Shown here piece after piece: positions 19,643-27,866 of a DNA stretch of 64,000 nucleotides. Under the pieces are notes generated by a model. The model saw only the letters and a list, made by a program, of their open reading frames with translations, had not been told where the DNA came from and did not search any database. Both the position numbers and the translations under genes were made by a program. Each line of letters opens with the position of its first letter. Within the stretch, counting starts at the first letter, position 1. The stretch covers positions 1-64,000 of the forward strand of contig NZ_JAKCNS010000009.1 in the NCBI RefSeq assembly GCF_021440345.1, in the 5' to 3' direction. This stretch comes from Kluyvera intermedia. Its GTDB lineage: Bacteria > Pseudomonadota > Gammaproteobacteria > Enterobacterales > Enterobacteriaceae.

Positions 19643-20045
19643 GGTGCATCCGTTTCATCTCATAGCGATACACCTTGTCGACGACCCAGGCGGTCGCGCC
19701 CAACACCATCATCGTGCTCAACGCGATCACCAGGAAAATCCGCCAGCCGTCAATCATCAGCAGCTGCGCGTAATTCACCACCGCCACCACTGCCGGAACG
19801 AAAAACAACAGCATTTCCGCCAGCAGCCAGCGCGACCCGGCGCGAACCCATTTTAGCGGCACGATATGGCAGACAATCAGCGCCAGCAGCAGGATCATCC
19901 CCACGAGGTTGGCAGGCAGCGGCAGATTCCACCAGCTCACCAGATATTCAGCAAACACAAACAGTCCGGCGTACAGCAATACCTGCACCGGAATCTGAAG
20001 ACGGTTTAAAACGGAGGGCACAACGCGCCCTAAGGCCTCAGCCAT
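19635..20045 (-). CDS. cidA: CidA/LrgA family holin-like protein
   Basis: A 136-residue membrane protein with four transmembrane helices and the LrgA/CidA signature (VGMILLLALIVCHIVPLKWV, then LLFFVPAVVAVVNY). It acts with CidB. The ATG at 20045 gives the expected family length but lacks a clear Shine-Dalgarno sequence (CATCCCTCC precedes it). In-frame starts up to 20129 would add a non-conserved leader that runs almost into the divergent LysR gene, so I prefer the shorter form with some doubt. Confidence 0.82.
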   Translation of the reverse strand: MAEALGRVVPSVLNRLQIPVQVLLYAGLFVFAEYLVSWWNLPLPANLVGMILLLALIVCHIVPLKWVRAGSRWLLAEMLLFFVPAVVAVVNYAQLLMIDGWRIFLVIALSTMMVLGATAWVVDKVYRYEMKRMHHD

Positions 20046-20146
20046 GGAGGGATGTCCAAAAAAATCACAGGCGCACAGTATAGTGAGACAACGATGATGA
20101 CAGAAATGAATTAAACTCATCGGTAGCATAGTTTAGAGGCATAATC

Positions 20147-21028
20147 ATGGACATAAGAACGCTACGCTACTTTGTCGAAGTCGTTCGTCAGCAGAGCTTT
20201 ACCCGCGCCGCGGAGAAGCTGTTTGTGACGCAACCGACCATCAGCAAGATGCTCAAAAATCTGGAAGATGAGCTGAACTGCACCCTGCTCATTCGCGACG
20301 GCCGTAAGCTGTTAATGACCGATACCGGGCAGGTGGTGTTCGAGCGCGGGTTGGCGATTCTGGGCGAATTCCGGCAGCTGGAAGCTGAACTCAGCGATAT
20401 CAATCACCTCAATAAAGGCGTGCTGCGGCTGGGTATTCCGCCGATGGTCGGTATGCTGATGGCGGGGCCCATTGGCCTGTTTCGCCAGCGCTACCCTGGC
20501 GTAGAGCTCAAGATTTCCGAATTTGGCGGCCTGACCGTGCAGCAGGCGGTAATCAACGGCGAGCTGGATTTAGCCATCACCGCGCTGCCGGTGGAAGAAG
20601 AGAGCGCCCTCACCACTCAGCCGCTGTTCAGCCATCCGCTGTGCGTGCTGGTACCGCGTTCCGGCGATTGGCTGGAGCAAACCTCGGTGTCACCGCAGCA
20701 GTTAGCGGCCCATCCGCTCCTGATTTATAACGAAGATTTCGCCCTTAGCCGCCAGCTCATGCAGCTGTTTACGCGGCACGACGTGAAGCCGCGGATTGCG
20801 GTACGCAGCGGACAATGGGATTTTCTCGCCGCCATGGTGCAGGCCGGCGTCGGTGTTGCCATTTTGCCGGAGCCTATTTGCCGCCGTTTGGATGCGAAAA
20901 CCCTGCTTTGGCTGCCGCTGGAAAGCAAGCTGCGCTGGCAGTTAGGGATGATTTGGCGGGAAGGGGTGTATATGTCGCACAGCGCCCAGGCGTGGCTGAA
21001 GTGCTGCGAGGGATTTACGCTACCGTAA
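20147..21028 (+). CDS. LysR family regulator next to cidAB (CidR-like)
   Basis: A 293-residue LysR-type transcription factor. Residues 1-60 form the winged helix-turn-helix (SFTRAAEKLFVTQPTISKML is the helix-turn-helix core), then a linker helix and the periplasmic-binding-protein-like effector domain (about 90-293). It is divergent from cidA with about 100 bases between, the usual arrangement in which a LysR protein controls the neighbouring operon. In staphylococci and bacilli a LysR protein, CidR, activates cidABC in response to acetate or overflow metabolism; the same logic here is inference. Confidence 0.85.
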   Translation: MDIRTLRYFVEVVRQQSFTRAAEKLFVTQPTISKMLKNLEDELNCTLLIRDGRKLLMTDTGQVVFERGLAILGEFRQLEAELSDINHLNKGVLRLGIPPMVGMLMAGPIGLFRQRYPGVELKISEFGGLTVQQAVINGELDLAITALPVEEESALTTQPLFSHPLCVLVPRSGDWLEQTSVSPQQLAAHPLLIYNEDFALSRQLMQLFTRHDVKPRIAVRSGQWDFLAAMVQAGVGVAILPEPICRRLDAKTLLWLPLESKLRWQLGMIWREGVYMSHSAQAWLKCCEGFTLP

Positions 21029-21130
21029 TGCCCATTACCTGAGGGTTCTGGGCTTACCCGGCCAACGGAGAATGAACGATGGGCGGGTAAGGTGCAGCCG
21101 CTATTCGGCGGCCGCACAAGAACTCACTGA

Positions 21131-22777
21131 CTAGGCATCTTCAATCAGCAAAGCTTCCAGCAGGTCGAGGTCATGCAGCAGCTTCTGCAAGGTCTCGTTG
21201 CTGATCTGCCGCGTGGCGCGCAGGTGGTACAGCTCACCGCGTTCAGAACGTAATGCGGCAAGACGGAAGCGGCGCTCCAGCTGCTCTTCCAGCATCGACG
21301 TTTCGACATCATTACGCCCATCAACCCGACGACGCAGGTTGCCGATGACGCGCGAACTGACCTCGGTCAGCAGCTGGTTATCGATATTCTCATCGGTATC
21401 CGCCGCCAGACGCTCTTCCATTTTCTGGATAGCGACAATCGCCACATCTGCCGTCGCCGCCCGCGCCAGCTGTTCTTCTTTGCGTTGCTGAACGTTGTCG
21501 GTCGACTCGATATGACGCAGCAGAATCGGCAGCGCAATCACACCAACGAACAGCGAGAACAGAATCACCCCGGCAGCAAGGAACACCAGCTCATAGCGCG
21601 CCGGAAATACATCGCCGGACGGTAATAGCAGCGGGATAGAGAGCACACCGGCAAGGGTAATCGCCCCGCGCACCCCGGCCACAGAAGAAATCAGCAGCTC
21701 GCGAGTGGTCCAGGAACCAAACTCCATCGGTTTCTTTTTCAGGAAGCGCTGGCTTAATTTGCGCATCGTCCACAGCCAGCCAAAACGCACCAGCATCAGC
21801 GCCGCGTAAATCAGGATGATATCGGTAAACAGCATCCAGGTTTCGACGTTCGGGTCGGCTTCAGCGGCCACCAGCGAGCTCTGGAGAATATCCGGCAGCT
21901 GCAGGCCCAACAGCAGGAATACCATGCCGTTAAACACAAACTCAAGCATCGCCCAGGTGCTGTTGGCGCGCAGGCGCATCGCCAGCGGCGCGGTGCGCAT
22001 CACGCCGGAGCGGGTAATGGTCATCCCCGCAGCAACGGCCGCCAGGATACCGGATACGCCGATATGTTCGGCAATCAGATATGAAGCAAACGGCAGCAGG
22101 AACAGCAGCACAATCTGCGTGGCCGGCTCATCGCCGCCCCAGCGGCTGAGGAAACGCATTGAGCGCCCGTACAGCCAGCTGACCACGAAGCCCGCCAGGA
22201 TGCCGCCAATGGCGACTTTCAGGAACTCGACCGTAGCACCGCCAACGGTAAAGACCATGGTTCCCATCGCTACCGCAACGGCAAATTTCAGCGATACCAG
22301 GCCGGAGGCGTCGTTCATCAACGCTTCGCCCTGCAAAATACCCATGATTTTTTTCGGGATGCGCCCTTCGCCGACAATCCCGGAGAGCGCGACCGCATCG
22401 GTCGGTGACAGCACCGCTGCCAGCGCAAAGGCCGGAATAAGCGGGATGCCCGGTACTATCCAGTAAATCAGGAAGCCAATCCCCACCACCGTCACCAGCA
22501 CTAACGCCAGCGCCAGCCCGAGGATCTCCCTGCCGTGCTCGATAAATTCGCGCGTTGGCGTCTTCCAGCCGTCGGCAAACAGCAGCGGCGGGATGAACAG
22601 CACGAGAAACAGTTCAGGGTCAAATTCAACGTGCAAACCGAAGGTGGGCCACGCGAGCAGCGCGCCGATAGCAATTTGCATTAACGGAAGTGGGACCTGG
22701 AATGGCAGTACGCGTGTAACCACCCCAGACAGCGAAACCACGAGGGTCATGATGAGTATGGTGAAGAATATTTCCAT
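21131..22777 (-). CDS. yjcE: Na+/H+ antiporter, CPA1 family, YjcE
   Basis: A 548-residue cation:proton antiporter with 11-12 transmembrane helices in the first about 410 residues and a cytoplasmic tail rich in charged helices. Family motifs include PPLLFADGW, LSPTDAVALSGIVGEGRIP with the membrane Asp, and MNDASGLV. Length matches E. coli YjcE (549). In E. coli it lies near actP; here the cidAB and carbohydrate blocks separate it from actP. It is followed by ghxP upstream on the same strand, with a ghxP terminator between, so it has its own promoter. Confidence 0.93.
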   Translation of the reverse strand: MEIFFTILIMTLVVSLSGVVTRVLPFQVPLPLMQIAIGALLAWPTFGLHVEFDPELFLVLFIPPLLFADGWKTPTREFIEHGREILGLALALVLVTVVGIGFLIYWIVPGIPLIPAFALAAVLSPTDAVALSGIVGEGRIPKKIMGILQGEALMNDASGLVSLKFAVAVAMGTMVFTVGGATVEFLKVAIGGILAGFVVSWLYGRSMRFLSRWGGDEPATQIVLLFLLPFASYLIAEHIGVSGILAAVAAGMTITRSGVMRTAPLAMRLRANSTWAMLEFVFNGMVFLLLGLQLPDILQSSLVAAEADPNVETWMLFTDIILIYAALMLVRFGWLWTMRKLSQRFLKKKPMEFGSWTTRELLISSVAGVRGAITLAGVLSIPLLLPSGDVFPARYELVFLAAGVILFSLFVGVIALPILLRHIESTDNVQQRKEEQLARAATADVAIVAIQKMEERLAADTDENIDNQLLTEVSSRVIGNLRRRVDGRNDVETSMLEEQLERRFRLAALRSERGELYHLRATRQISNETLQKLLHDLDLLEALLIEDA

Positions 22778-22921
22778 GCGTTCCCTGTTTACAGCGTTGT
22801 CTTATTATTCAAAACATGAAGCGTCGTGCTTCTGATTATACGGTTTCCAGAGTAACGCAAAAGGAAACGAGGTGCGGCTGAAAATGGAAAAAAAGTCCCA
22901 TTTTTCAGCCTGACTACCAAC

Positions 22922-22948
22922 AAAAAACCCGCCAGCAGGCGGGTTTTT
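22922..22948 (-). terminator. Intrinsic terminator of ghxP
   Basis: Stem CCCGCC/GGCGGG with a 4-base loop flanked by A and T runs on either side. On the minus strand it lies 19 bases beyond the ghxP stop and is followed by six T. It could work in both directions. Confidence 0.9.
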
Positions 22949-22966
22949 ATGATGACGATGACGAGA

Positions 22967-24316
22967 TTAAATCGCCCAGCCACCGGCGTAGAAGATAACC
23001 AGCGCCGCGGCGATCACCACGGTACCGATGTTCAGCTTGCGCCATTCGCCGGAGACCACGCGGCCGATGACCAGCGTCGCGAAGCCAATCATGATGCCGG
23101 TCACGATGTTACAGGTCAGGACGATCATCACCGCGGTGATAAGGCCAGACATCGCATCAACGAAATCGTTGAAATCGATACGCGCTACGTTGCTCAGCAT
23201 CAGCAGACCCACGTACATCAGCGCCGGAGCGGTGGCATAACCTGGGACCAGGTAGGACAGCGGAGAGAGGAACAGAATCAGCAGGAACAGGATGCCGACG
23301 GTCACGGCGGTTAAACCGGTTTTACCGCCTGCCGCCGTACCCGCTGCGGATTCAATATAGACCGCCGCCGGAGCCGCACCTACCACTGCTGAGAACACGC
23401 TGCTCAGGGAGTCGGTGGTCAGCGCTTTACCGCCGTTGATGATCTGGCCGTCTTTATCCAGCAGGTTTGCCTGACCGGCTACCGCACGGATAGTCCCGGT
23501 GGCATCAAACACCGCGGTCATCACCAGCGCCAGAACGCTTGGCAGAACCACAGGATTCAGTGCGCCCATAATATCCAGGCTGCCGATCAGCGAGTGACCG
23601 TTCTCATCGCTCAGTGACGGCATCGCGAAGATACCGGAGAAGTGCACGTTCGGATCGAAAATCAGGCCCACAATGGAGACACCGATGATGGTCAGCAGAA
23701 TCCCGCCTGGAACCTTCATTTTTTCCAGACCGATAATCATCGCCAGACCAATCAGCGTCATGATCACCGGGAAGCTGTCAAACTGACCCAGCGCCACCGG
23801 CAAACCGTCGATTGGGTTCTTAACTACCATGCCCACGCCGTTTGCCGCGATCAGCAGCAGGAACAGGCCAATACCGATGCCGGTACCGTGCGCAATGCCC
23901 TGCGGCAGATTGCGCAAAATCCAGCTACGAATCCCGGAAGCGGAGATGACGGTGAACAGCACCCCCATCAGGAATACGGCGCCCAGGGCAACCGGAATAC
24001 TGATCTGCTGGCCTAGAACCAGGCTAAACGCGGTGAAGGCGGTCAGTGAAATGGCGCAGCCAATGGCCAAAGGCAGGTTCGCCCACAGCCCCATCACGAT
24101 AGAACCCACACCGGCAACCAGACAGGTTGCCACGAAGACTGCCGCTGGCGGGAAACCGGCTTTACCCAGCATTCCTGGAACCACGATAACCGAGTAAACC
24201 ATCGCCAGGAAAGTCGTAAGACCGGCGACAACCTCCTGACGAACGGAGCTACCACGTGCAGAAATTTTAAACCAGGCGTCTAACGAACCGCCGGTACGCG
24301 CTGAAGGCGTAGACAT
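22967..24316 (-). CDS. ghxP: Guanine/hypoxanthine permease
   Basis: A 449-residue nucleobase:cation symporter-2 (AzgA-like) family permease, matching E. coli GhxP (YjcD), a high-affinity guanine and hypoxanthine transporter. It has about 12-14 membrane segments, the N-terminal [15 protein letters not shown] motif, the [14 protein letters not shown] motif and the [15 protein letters not shown] segment that lines the substrate site. I start at the ATG 24316 (AGGGG about 9 bases upstream), the E. coli start, instead of one 19 codons earlier. PurR-like sequences lie upstream. Confidence 0.95.
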   Translation of the reverse strand: MSTPSARTGGSLDAWFKISARGSSVRQEVVAGLTTFLAMVYSVIVVPGMLGKAGFPPAAVFVATCLVAGVGSIVMGLWANLPLAIGCAISLTAFTAFSLVLGQQISIPVALGAVFLMGVLFTVISASGIRSWILRNLPQGIAHGTGIGIGLFLLLIAANGVGMVVKNPIDGLPVALGQFDSFPVIMTLIGLAMIIGLEKMKVPGGILLTIIGVSIVGLIFDPNVHFSGIFAMPSLSDENGHSLIGSLDIMGALNPVVLPSVLALVMTAVFDATGTIRAVAGQANLLDKDGQIINGGKALTTDSLSSVFSAVVGAAPAAVYIESAAGTAAGGKTGLTAVTVGILFLLILFLSPLSYLVPGYATAPALMYVGLLMLSNVARIDFNDFVDAMSGLITAVMIVLTCNIVTGIMIGFATLVIGRVVSGEWRKLNIGTVVIAAALVIFYAGGWAI

Positions 24317-24723
24317 AGAAAACATCCCCTGAGAGTTTTTATCATTCGTTGGTCTGCGTGGTGGAACATCCACTGCCAGTTAAGCGTCATCTCCATGTGC
24401 TACGTTGCGGCAATAGGGGAGCCACAAAAAAGCAAACGATTAACTCCGCGCAGACAAAACGAGAATCGGATTCCTCATTTACGCGACTGCGCAATGAGGT
24501 GAGCCAGGTCATTTTCGGCGTAAGATGCGTCCGAAAATTCGAGGCAAACGATTATCTGGCTTTTATACCCTCTTTTTCAACAGAAGTTTGCCCTGCTTTA
24601 TCAAAATTAACGATTGCCGATGAAGAAATGGTCAAGCCATGCGCAAACGTTATCGTGAATGCGCAATCTGGCAACAATTCTATGGCAAAAATGTCGCAAT
24701 CCCCGGATGGGGATCGCGGCGGG
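24317..24723. promoter_or_regulatory. ghxP upstream region with PurR-like boxes; soxR 3' region
   Basis: 407 bases without a supported gene. GCGCAAACGTTATCGT (24641-24656) matches 14 of 16 positions of the PurR operator consensus ACGCAAACGTTTTCGT. Two weaker relatives with the same GCAAACG core lie at 24431-24446 and 24542-24557. This fits purine-dependent repression of the purine permease ghxP (inference). A GC-rich hairpin at 24696-24717 with ATTTTTG nearby on the minus strand may terminate soxR. In E. coli this gap also holds the small RNA SraL (RyjA); I could not confirm it here. Confidence 0.55.
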
Positions 24724-25182
24724 TTATTCTTCTTCCAACAGGCGGGCGCCGGTGCCCTCTTCGCCCAACTTATCGCCAGGGTTACGCAACGGACAATCGC
24801 GCAGCGACATGCAGCCGCAGCCGATACAACCGTTCAACTGATCGCGCAGCGCTTCCATCGCGTGAATACGTTTATCCAGCTCTTCGCGCCACTGGGTGGT
24901 GAAATGCTTCCAGTCTTTCGGCCCCAGAGTATGGTTTTCCGGCAGGACGCTAAAAGAGTCGCCGATGGTCGACAGTGGAATGCCCAGCCGCTGAGCGATT
25001 TTTATGATCGCCACGTAGCGCAGAACATCGCGCTTATAGCGCCGCTGATTACCACTATTTCTTGTGCTGCGAATAAGCCCTTTGCTTTCATAAAAATGTA
25101 ACGCTGATACCGCAACGCCAGTTCGTTTCGCTACATCGCCGGGTGAAAGCAGCGTTTTTATACGCGTCGATTTTTTTTCCAT
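24724..25182 (-). CDS. soxR: Redox-sensing transcriptional activator SoxR
   Basis: A 152-residue MerR-family regulator that activates soxS when its [2Fe-2S] cluster is oxidised by redox-cycling drugs or nitric oxide. The N-terminal winged helix-turn-helix covers about residues 12-80 and a dimerisation helix about 85-117. The cluster ligands are Cys119, Cys122, Cys124 and Cys130 in GCIGCGC...DC, numbered as in E. coli. It is divergent from soxS, and the shared region holds an 18-base palindromic SoxR site. Confidence 0.97.
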   Translation of the reverse strand: MEKKSTRIKTLLSPGDVAKRTGVAVSALHFYESKGLIRSTRNSGNQRRYKRDVLRYVAIIKIAQRLGIPLSTIGDSFSVLPENHTLGPKDWKHFTTQWREELDKRIHAMEALRDQLNGCIGCGCMSLRDCPLRNPGDKLGEEGTGARLLEEE

Positions 25183-25189
25183 AATCCGC

Positions 25190-25220
25190 TTTACCTCAAG
25201 TTAACTTGAGGAATTATACT
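25190..25220 (+). promoter_or_regulatory. SoxR operator and soxS promoter
   Basis: The perfect palindrome CCTCAAGTTAACTTGAGG (25194-25211) lies between a -35-like TTTACC (25190) and the -10 TATACT (25215-25220). The 19-base spacer is the over-long spacing that MerR-type activators correct by twisting DNA. It is essentially the E. coli soxS promoter. Confidence 0.93.
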
Positions 25221-25269
25221 CGCCAGCAGAACAGAAATCGACGCAAAAATAGACAACGGGGAGAGCCTT

Positions 25270-25599
25270 ATGTCCCATCGGGAAATTATTCAGACGCTAA
25301 TTGAATGGATTGATGAACATATCGAGCAACCGCTTAACATCGATATCGTGGCGAAAAAATCAGGTTATTCGAAGTGGTACCTGCAGCGGATGTTCCGCAC
25401 CGTGATGCATCAGACGCTGGGAGATTACATTCGCCAACGCCGTCTGCTGCTGGCAGCAGAAGCGCTACGCACCACCCAGCGCCCGATCTTTGATATCGCT
25501 ATGGACCTTGGCTATGTCTCGCAGCAGACTTTCTCGCGCGTATTCCGCCGCGAGTTCGACCGTACGCCAACGGACTATCGTCACCAAATCTCCGCTTAA
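25270..25599 (+). CDS. soxS: Superoxide response regulator SoxS
   Basis: A 109-residue AraC/XylS-family activator that consists only of the DNA-binding domain with two helix-turn-helix motifs (around residues 24-45 and 74-95, ending PTDYRHQISA). E. coli SoxS has 107 residues. It binds soxboxes to switch on superoxide-defence and efflux genes. GGAGAG precedes the ATG by about 6 bases. Transcription depends on SoxR through the palindrome upstream. In E. coli the next gene is pdeC (yjcC), which is missing here. Confidence 0.97.
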   Translation: MSHREIIQTLIEWIDEHIEQPLNIDIVAKKSGYSKWYLQRMFRTVMHQTLGDYIRQRRLLLAAEALRTTQRPIFDIAMDLGYVSQQTFSRVFRREFDRTPTDYRHQISA

Positions 25600-25609
25600 C
25601 GCCCTTAGA

Positions 25610-25638
25610 TTGCTGTCGCTGCGCCTGCGCGACAGCAA
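25610..25638 (+). terminator. Hairpin after soxS
   Basis: Arms TTGCTGTCGC and GCGACAGCAA (9-base loop) lie 11 bases after the soxS stop. They are followed by CAAAACC, not a T run, so Rho-independent termination is uncertain. Confidence 0.5.
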
Positions 25639-25712
25639 CAAAACCATACAATAAATATGGTTAATGTGTTGACAAAAATCCCGCGCCTGCCTCTGGTGAA
25701 TAAAACGACAAA

Positions 25713-25728
25713 TGTGATATAGTTCACA
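25713..25728. promoter_or_regulatory. CRP-binding site upstream of yjcB
   Basis: TGTGA-TATAGT-TCACA matches both consensus CRP half-sites perfectly with the correct 6-base spacer, and the flanking AAA also fits. It lies 130 bases before yjcB. A TTGACA at 25671 lies upstream of it. The start of transcription cannot be fixed from sequence. Confidence 0.8.
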
Positions 25729-25857
25729 CTATCGATTGAAACAGGAACGCTGTTTCATCTCCGTTTTGAATGCCTTCAGATAGCCAGAGCGCCTCGGGCC
25801 TCAATAAACAATGCGCTGTCAGGGCAATGTCTTGTTTATTTTTGAGGATAAGGTCTC

Positions 25858-26139
25858 ATGGTTTCCATTACCGCGGGCGTCGCGCTGTTACGCTGGCCGT
25901 TAACCAGCGCGGTACTGATGTTTATCGCCAGTACCCTGAAAATTCAACTTCGTAAATCAGACTACGCCGGGCTGGCGGTCATCAGCGGTATGCTGGGTGT
26001 CGCAGCGGCCTGTTGGTTTGCAACGGGGTTGTTGGGTATTACGCTGGTCGATATCAGCACCATCCTGAACAATATCAAAGATGTGATGGTTGAAGTCATG
26101 AGCCACGCGCCGCCGGAATGGCCTGTCGCGATGTACTAA
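25858..26139 (+). CDS. yjcB: Small inner-membrane protein YjcB
   Basis: A 93-residue protein with two or three hydrophobic helices (about residues 1-24, 36-58) and a polar C-terminus ending in a Pro-rich tail. Length and sequence (LLRWPLTSAVLMF, DYAGLAVIS, CWFATGLLGIT) match E. coli YjcB, whose role is not known. AGGATAAGG lies in front of the ATG. The gene has a leader of more than 100 bases behind a consensus CRP site, so it may be under catabolite control. Confidence 0.9.
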   Translation: MVSITAGVALLRWPLTSAVLMFIASTLKIQLRKSDYAGLAVISGMLGVAAACWFATGLLGITLVDISTILNNIKDVMVEVMSHAPPEWPVAMY

Positions 26140-26157
26140 GCGCCGACCACCGTGCAT

Positions 26158-26182
26158 AAACCCCTATTTTTCGGGGTTTTTT
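26158..26182 (+). terminator. Intrinsic terminator of yjcB
   Basis: AAACCCC and GGGGTTTT pair around an 8-base loop and are followed by more T, 18 bases after the yjcB stop. A second inverted repeat with AAAAAGC/GCTTTTT lies at about 26202-26231. Confidence 0.85.
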
Positions 26183-26278
26183 ATTGCCTGAATCCCGCGA
26201 GAAAAAGCCCTGGCAACCCCAGGCTTTTTACTCCCGCTCGACTAAAATTAAGGGATGCGCCCTGCGGAGTGCCGCACC

Positions 26279-27787
26279 ATGAACGCCATCCCTTTTCATC
26301 GTTTCATTATCCCCTGTCTTAGCGCCCTGCTGCTGGCCTTTCCTGCCTATGCCGCCCAGGAAACAAAAGCGGCCGCCGACACCTTAGAGGTGAACACCGA
26401 GACCATCATGCAACCCTGGAAAGGCGACCTCCCAGGCATGCTCGACAGGCGGGTGATCCGAGTACTAACGACCTACAGCAAGACGTTCTTTTTCATCAAC
26501 AAAGGCCAACAGCGCGGGGCAACCCACGATATATTTGCGGCCTATGAGCGCAGCCTGAACGCGCAATTAGCCAAAGATAAAAAGCTCAAACAGCGGCATC
26601 TAAAAGTGCGCATTATCTTCGTACCAGTGACGCGGGATACGCTGTTTACCGCGCTTAATGAGGGTAAAGGGGATATCGCCGCGGCCAACCTGACCATCAC
26701 ATCCGCGCGCCAAAAAGAGGTCGCCTTCACCGACCCGCTCTACAGTGGAATTCAGGAACTGCTGATCTCCGGCCCCAGCTCGCCGACGGTGAAAAGCGTG
26801 GACGATCTCGCCGGTAAAACGGTATTTGTGCGTCAGTCATCAAGCTATTACGAGAGCCTGCTCGCCCTGAACGCGCGTTTCAGCAAAGAAAAACGGCCCC
26901 CGGTGATTATCAAACCCGCCCCTGAAGCGCTGGAAGATGAAGACCTGCTGGAGATGCTCAACGCCGGGCTGATTCCGTTGACCGTGGTCGATCGCCACAA
27001 AGCGCTATTCTGGAAACAGGTTTTCCCGAAAATTACGGTGCATGAGGATGTGGTACTGCGCGATGACGGCAGCATTGCCTGGGCCGTCCGCAAAGACAAT
27101 CCGTTGCTGCTGACCGAGCTCAATCACTTTGTGAAAGACCATCGCCAGGGCAGCACGCTGGGCAACACGCTGCTGCTGCGCTATCTAAAAAGCGCCAAAT
27201 ACGTCAAAAATGCCGCCGCCGAAAAAGAGCGGCGCAAGTTTTTGAAAATGGTCGAGGTGTTCAGGAAATACGGCGATCGTTACGACGTCGACTGGCTGCT
27301 GATGGCCGCCCAGGGCTACCAGGAGTCGAGGCTCGATCAGTCGGTGCGCAGCCATGTCGGTGCTATCGGCGTGATGCAGGTGATGCCAAAAACCGGTAAA
27401 GAACTGAAGGTTGGCGATATCAAGCAGCTCGACCCGAACATTCACGCTGGGGTGAAATATATGCGCTGGATGATCGACCGCTACTACGGCGACCAGCCAA
27501 TGACCCAGCTGGACAAAGCCTTATTCTCGTTCGCCTCCTACAACGCCGGCCCTGCGCGTATCGCTCGCCTTCGGGCCGAAACCCAAAAACGCGGCTTTGA
27601 CCCCAACATCTGGTTTGGCAACGTGGAGAATCTCGCCGCCGAAAAGATTGGCGCCGAAACGGTAACCTACGTCAGTAATATCTATAAATACTACATCGCC
27701 TACCGACTGATTCTCGACGAAATGAACCGTAAGCGAGCGGCAACGGGCAAACCGCCCATTATCCCGGCGGCCGATAAAAGTGCCTGA
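26279..27787 (+). CDS. MltF-like membrane-bound lytic transglycosylase
   Basis: A 502-residue exported protein. Residues 1-26 form a signal peptide (cut near AYA/AQE). Residues about 55-300 are a family 3 solute-binding-like domain (VIRVLTTYSKTFFFI, GDIAAANLTIT, GKTVFVRQSSSYYESL). Residues about 325-470 are a lysozyme-like SLT domain with catalytic Glu349 in YQESRLDQ, then GAIGVMQVMP and SFASYNAGPARI. This is the architecture of MltF, which cleaves peptidoglycan with formation of 1,6-anhydromuramic ends. It is not the standard mltF locus, so it is probably a paralogue. I use ATG 26279 because GGAG lies 9 bases upstream; an ATG at 26255 has a worse site. Confidence 0.88.
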   Translation: MNAIPFHRFIIPCLSALLLAFPAYAAQETKAAADTLEVNTETIMQPWKGDLPGMLDRRVIRVLTTYSKTFFFINKGQQRGATHDIFAAYERSLNAQLAKDKKLKQRHLKVRIIFVPVTRDTLFTALNEGKGDIAAANLTITSARQKEVAFTDPLYSGIQELLISGPSSPTVKSVDDLAGKTVFVRQSSSYYESLLALNARFSKEKRPPVIIKPAPEALEDEDLLEMLNAGLIPLTVVDRHKALFWKQVFPKITVHEDVVLRDDGSIAWAVRKDNPLLLTELNHFVKDHRQGSTLGNTLLLRYLKSAKYVKNAAAEKERRKFLKMVEVFRKYGDRYDVDWLLMAAQGYQESRLDQSVRSHVGAIGVMQVMPKTGKELKVGDIKQLDPNIHAGVKYMRWMIDRYYGDQPMTQLDKALFSFASYNAGPARIARLRAETQKRGFDPNIWFGNVENLAAEKIGAETVTYVSNIYKYYIAYRLILDEMNRKRAATGKPPIIPAADKSA

Positions 27788-27797
27788 CCGACCATCC

Positions 27798-27845
27798 TGA
27801 TAAGCGCTGCGCCATCCGGCATTTTCAGCTCCGCCGGATGGCAGC
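27798..27845. repeat. REP-like element
   Basis: TGATAAGCGCTGC leads into GCCATCCGGC, a 12-base loop and GCCGGATGGC. This is the classic enterobacterial REP form in an intergenic gap between convergent genes (the MltF-like gene and the GntR gene). Confidence 0.8.
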
Positions 27846-27866
27846 AAAACGGCTGCCCTGCCGCGC

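Noticed and set aside
24349-25101. 250-codon plus-strand frame across the ghxP-soxR gap
   Set aside because: It crosses into antisense of soxR and has Arg/Ala-rich shadow composition and no recognisable domain.
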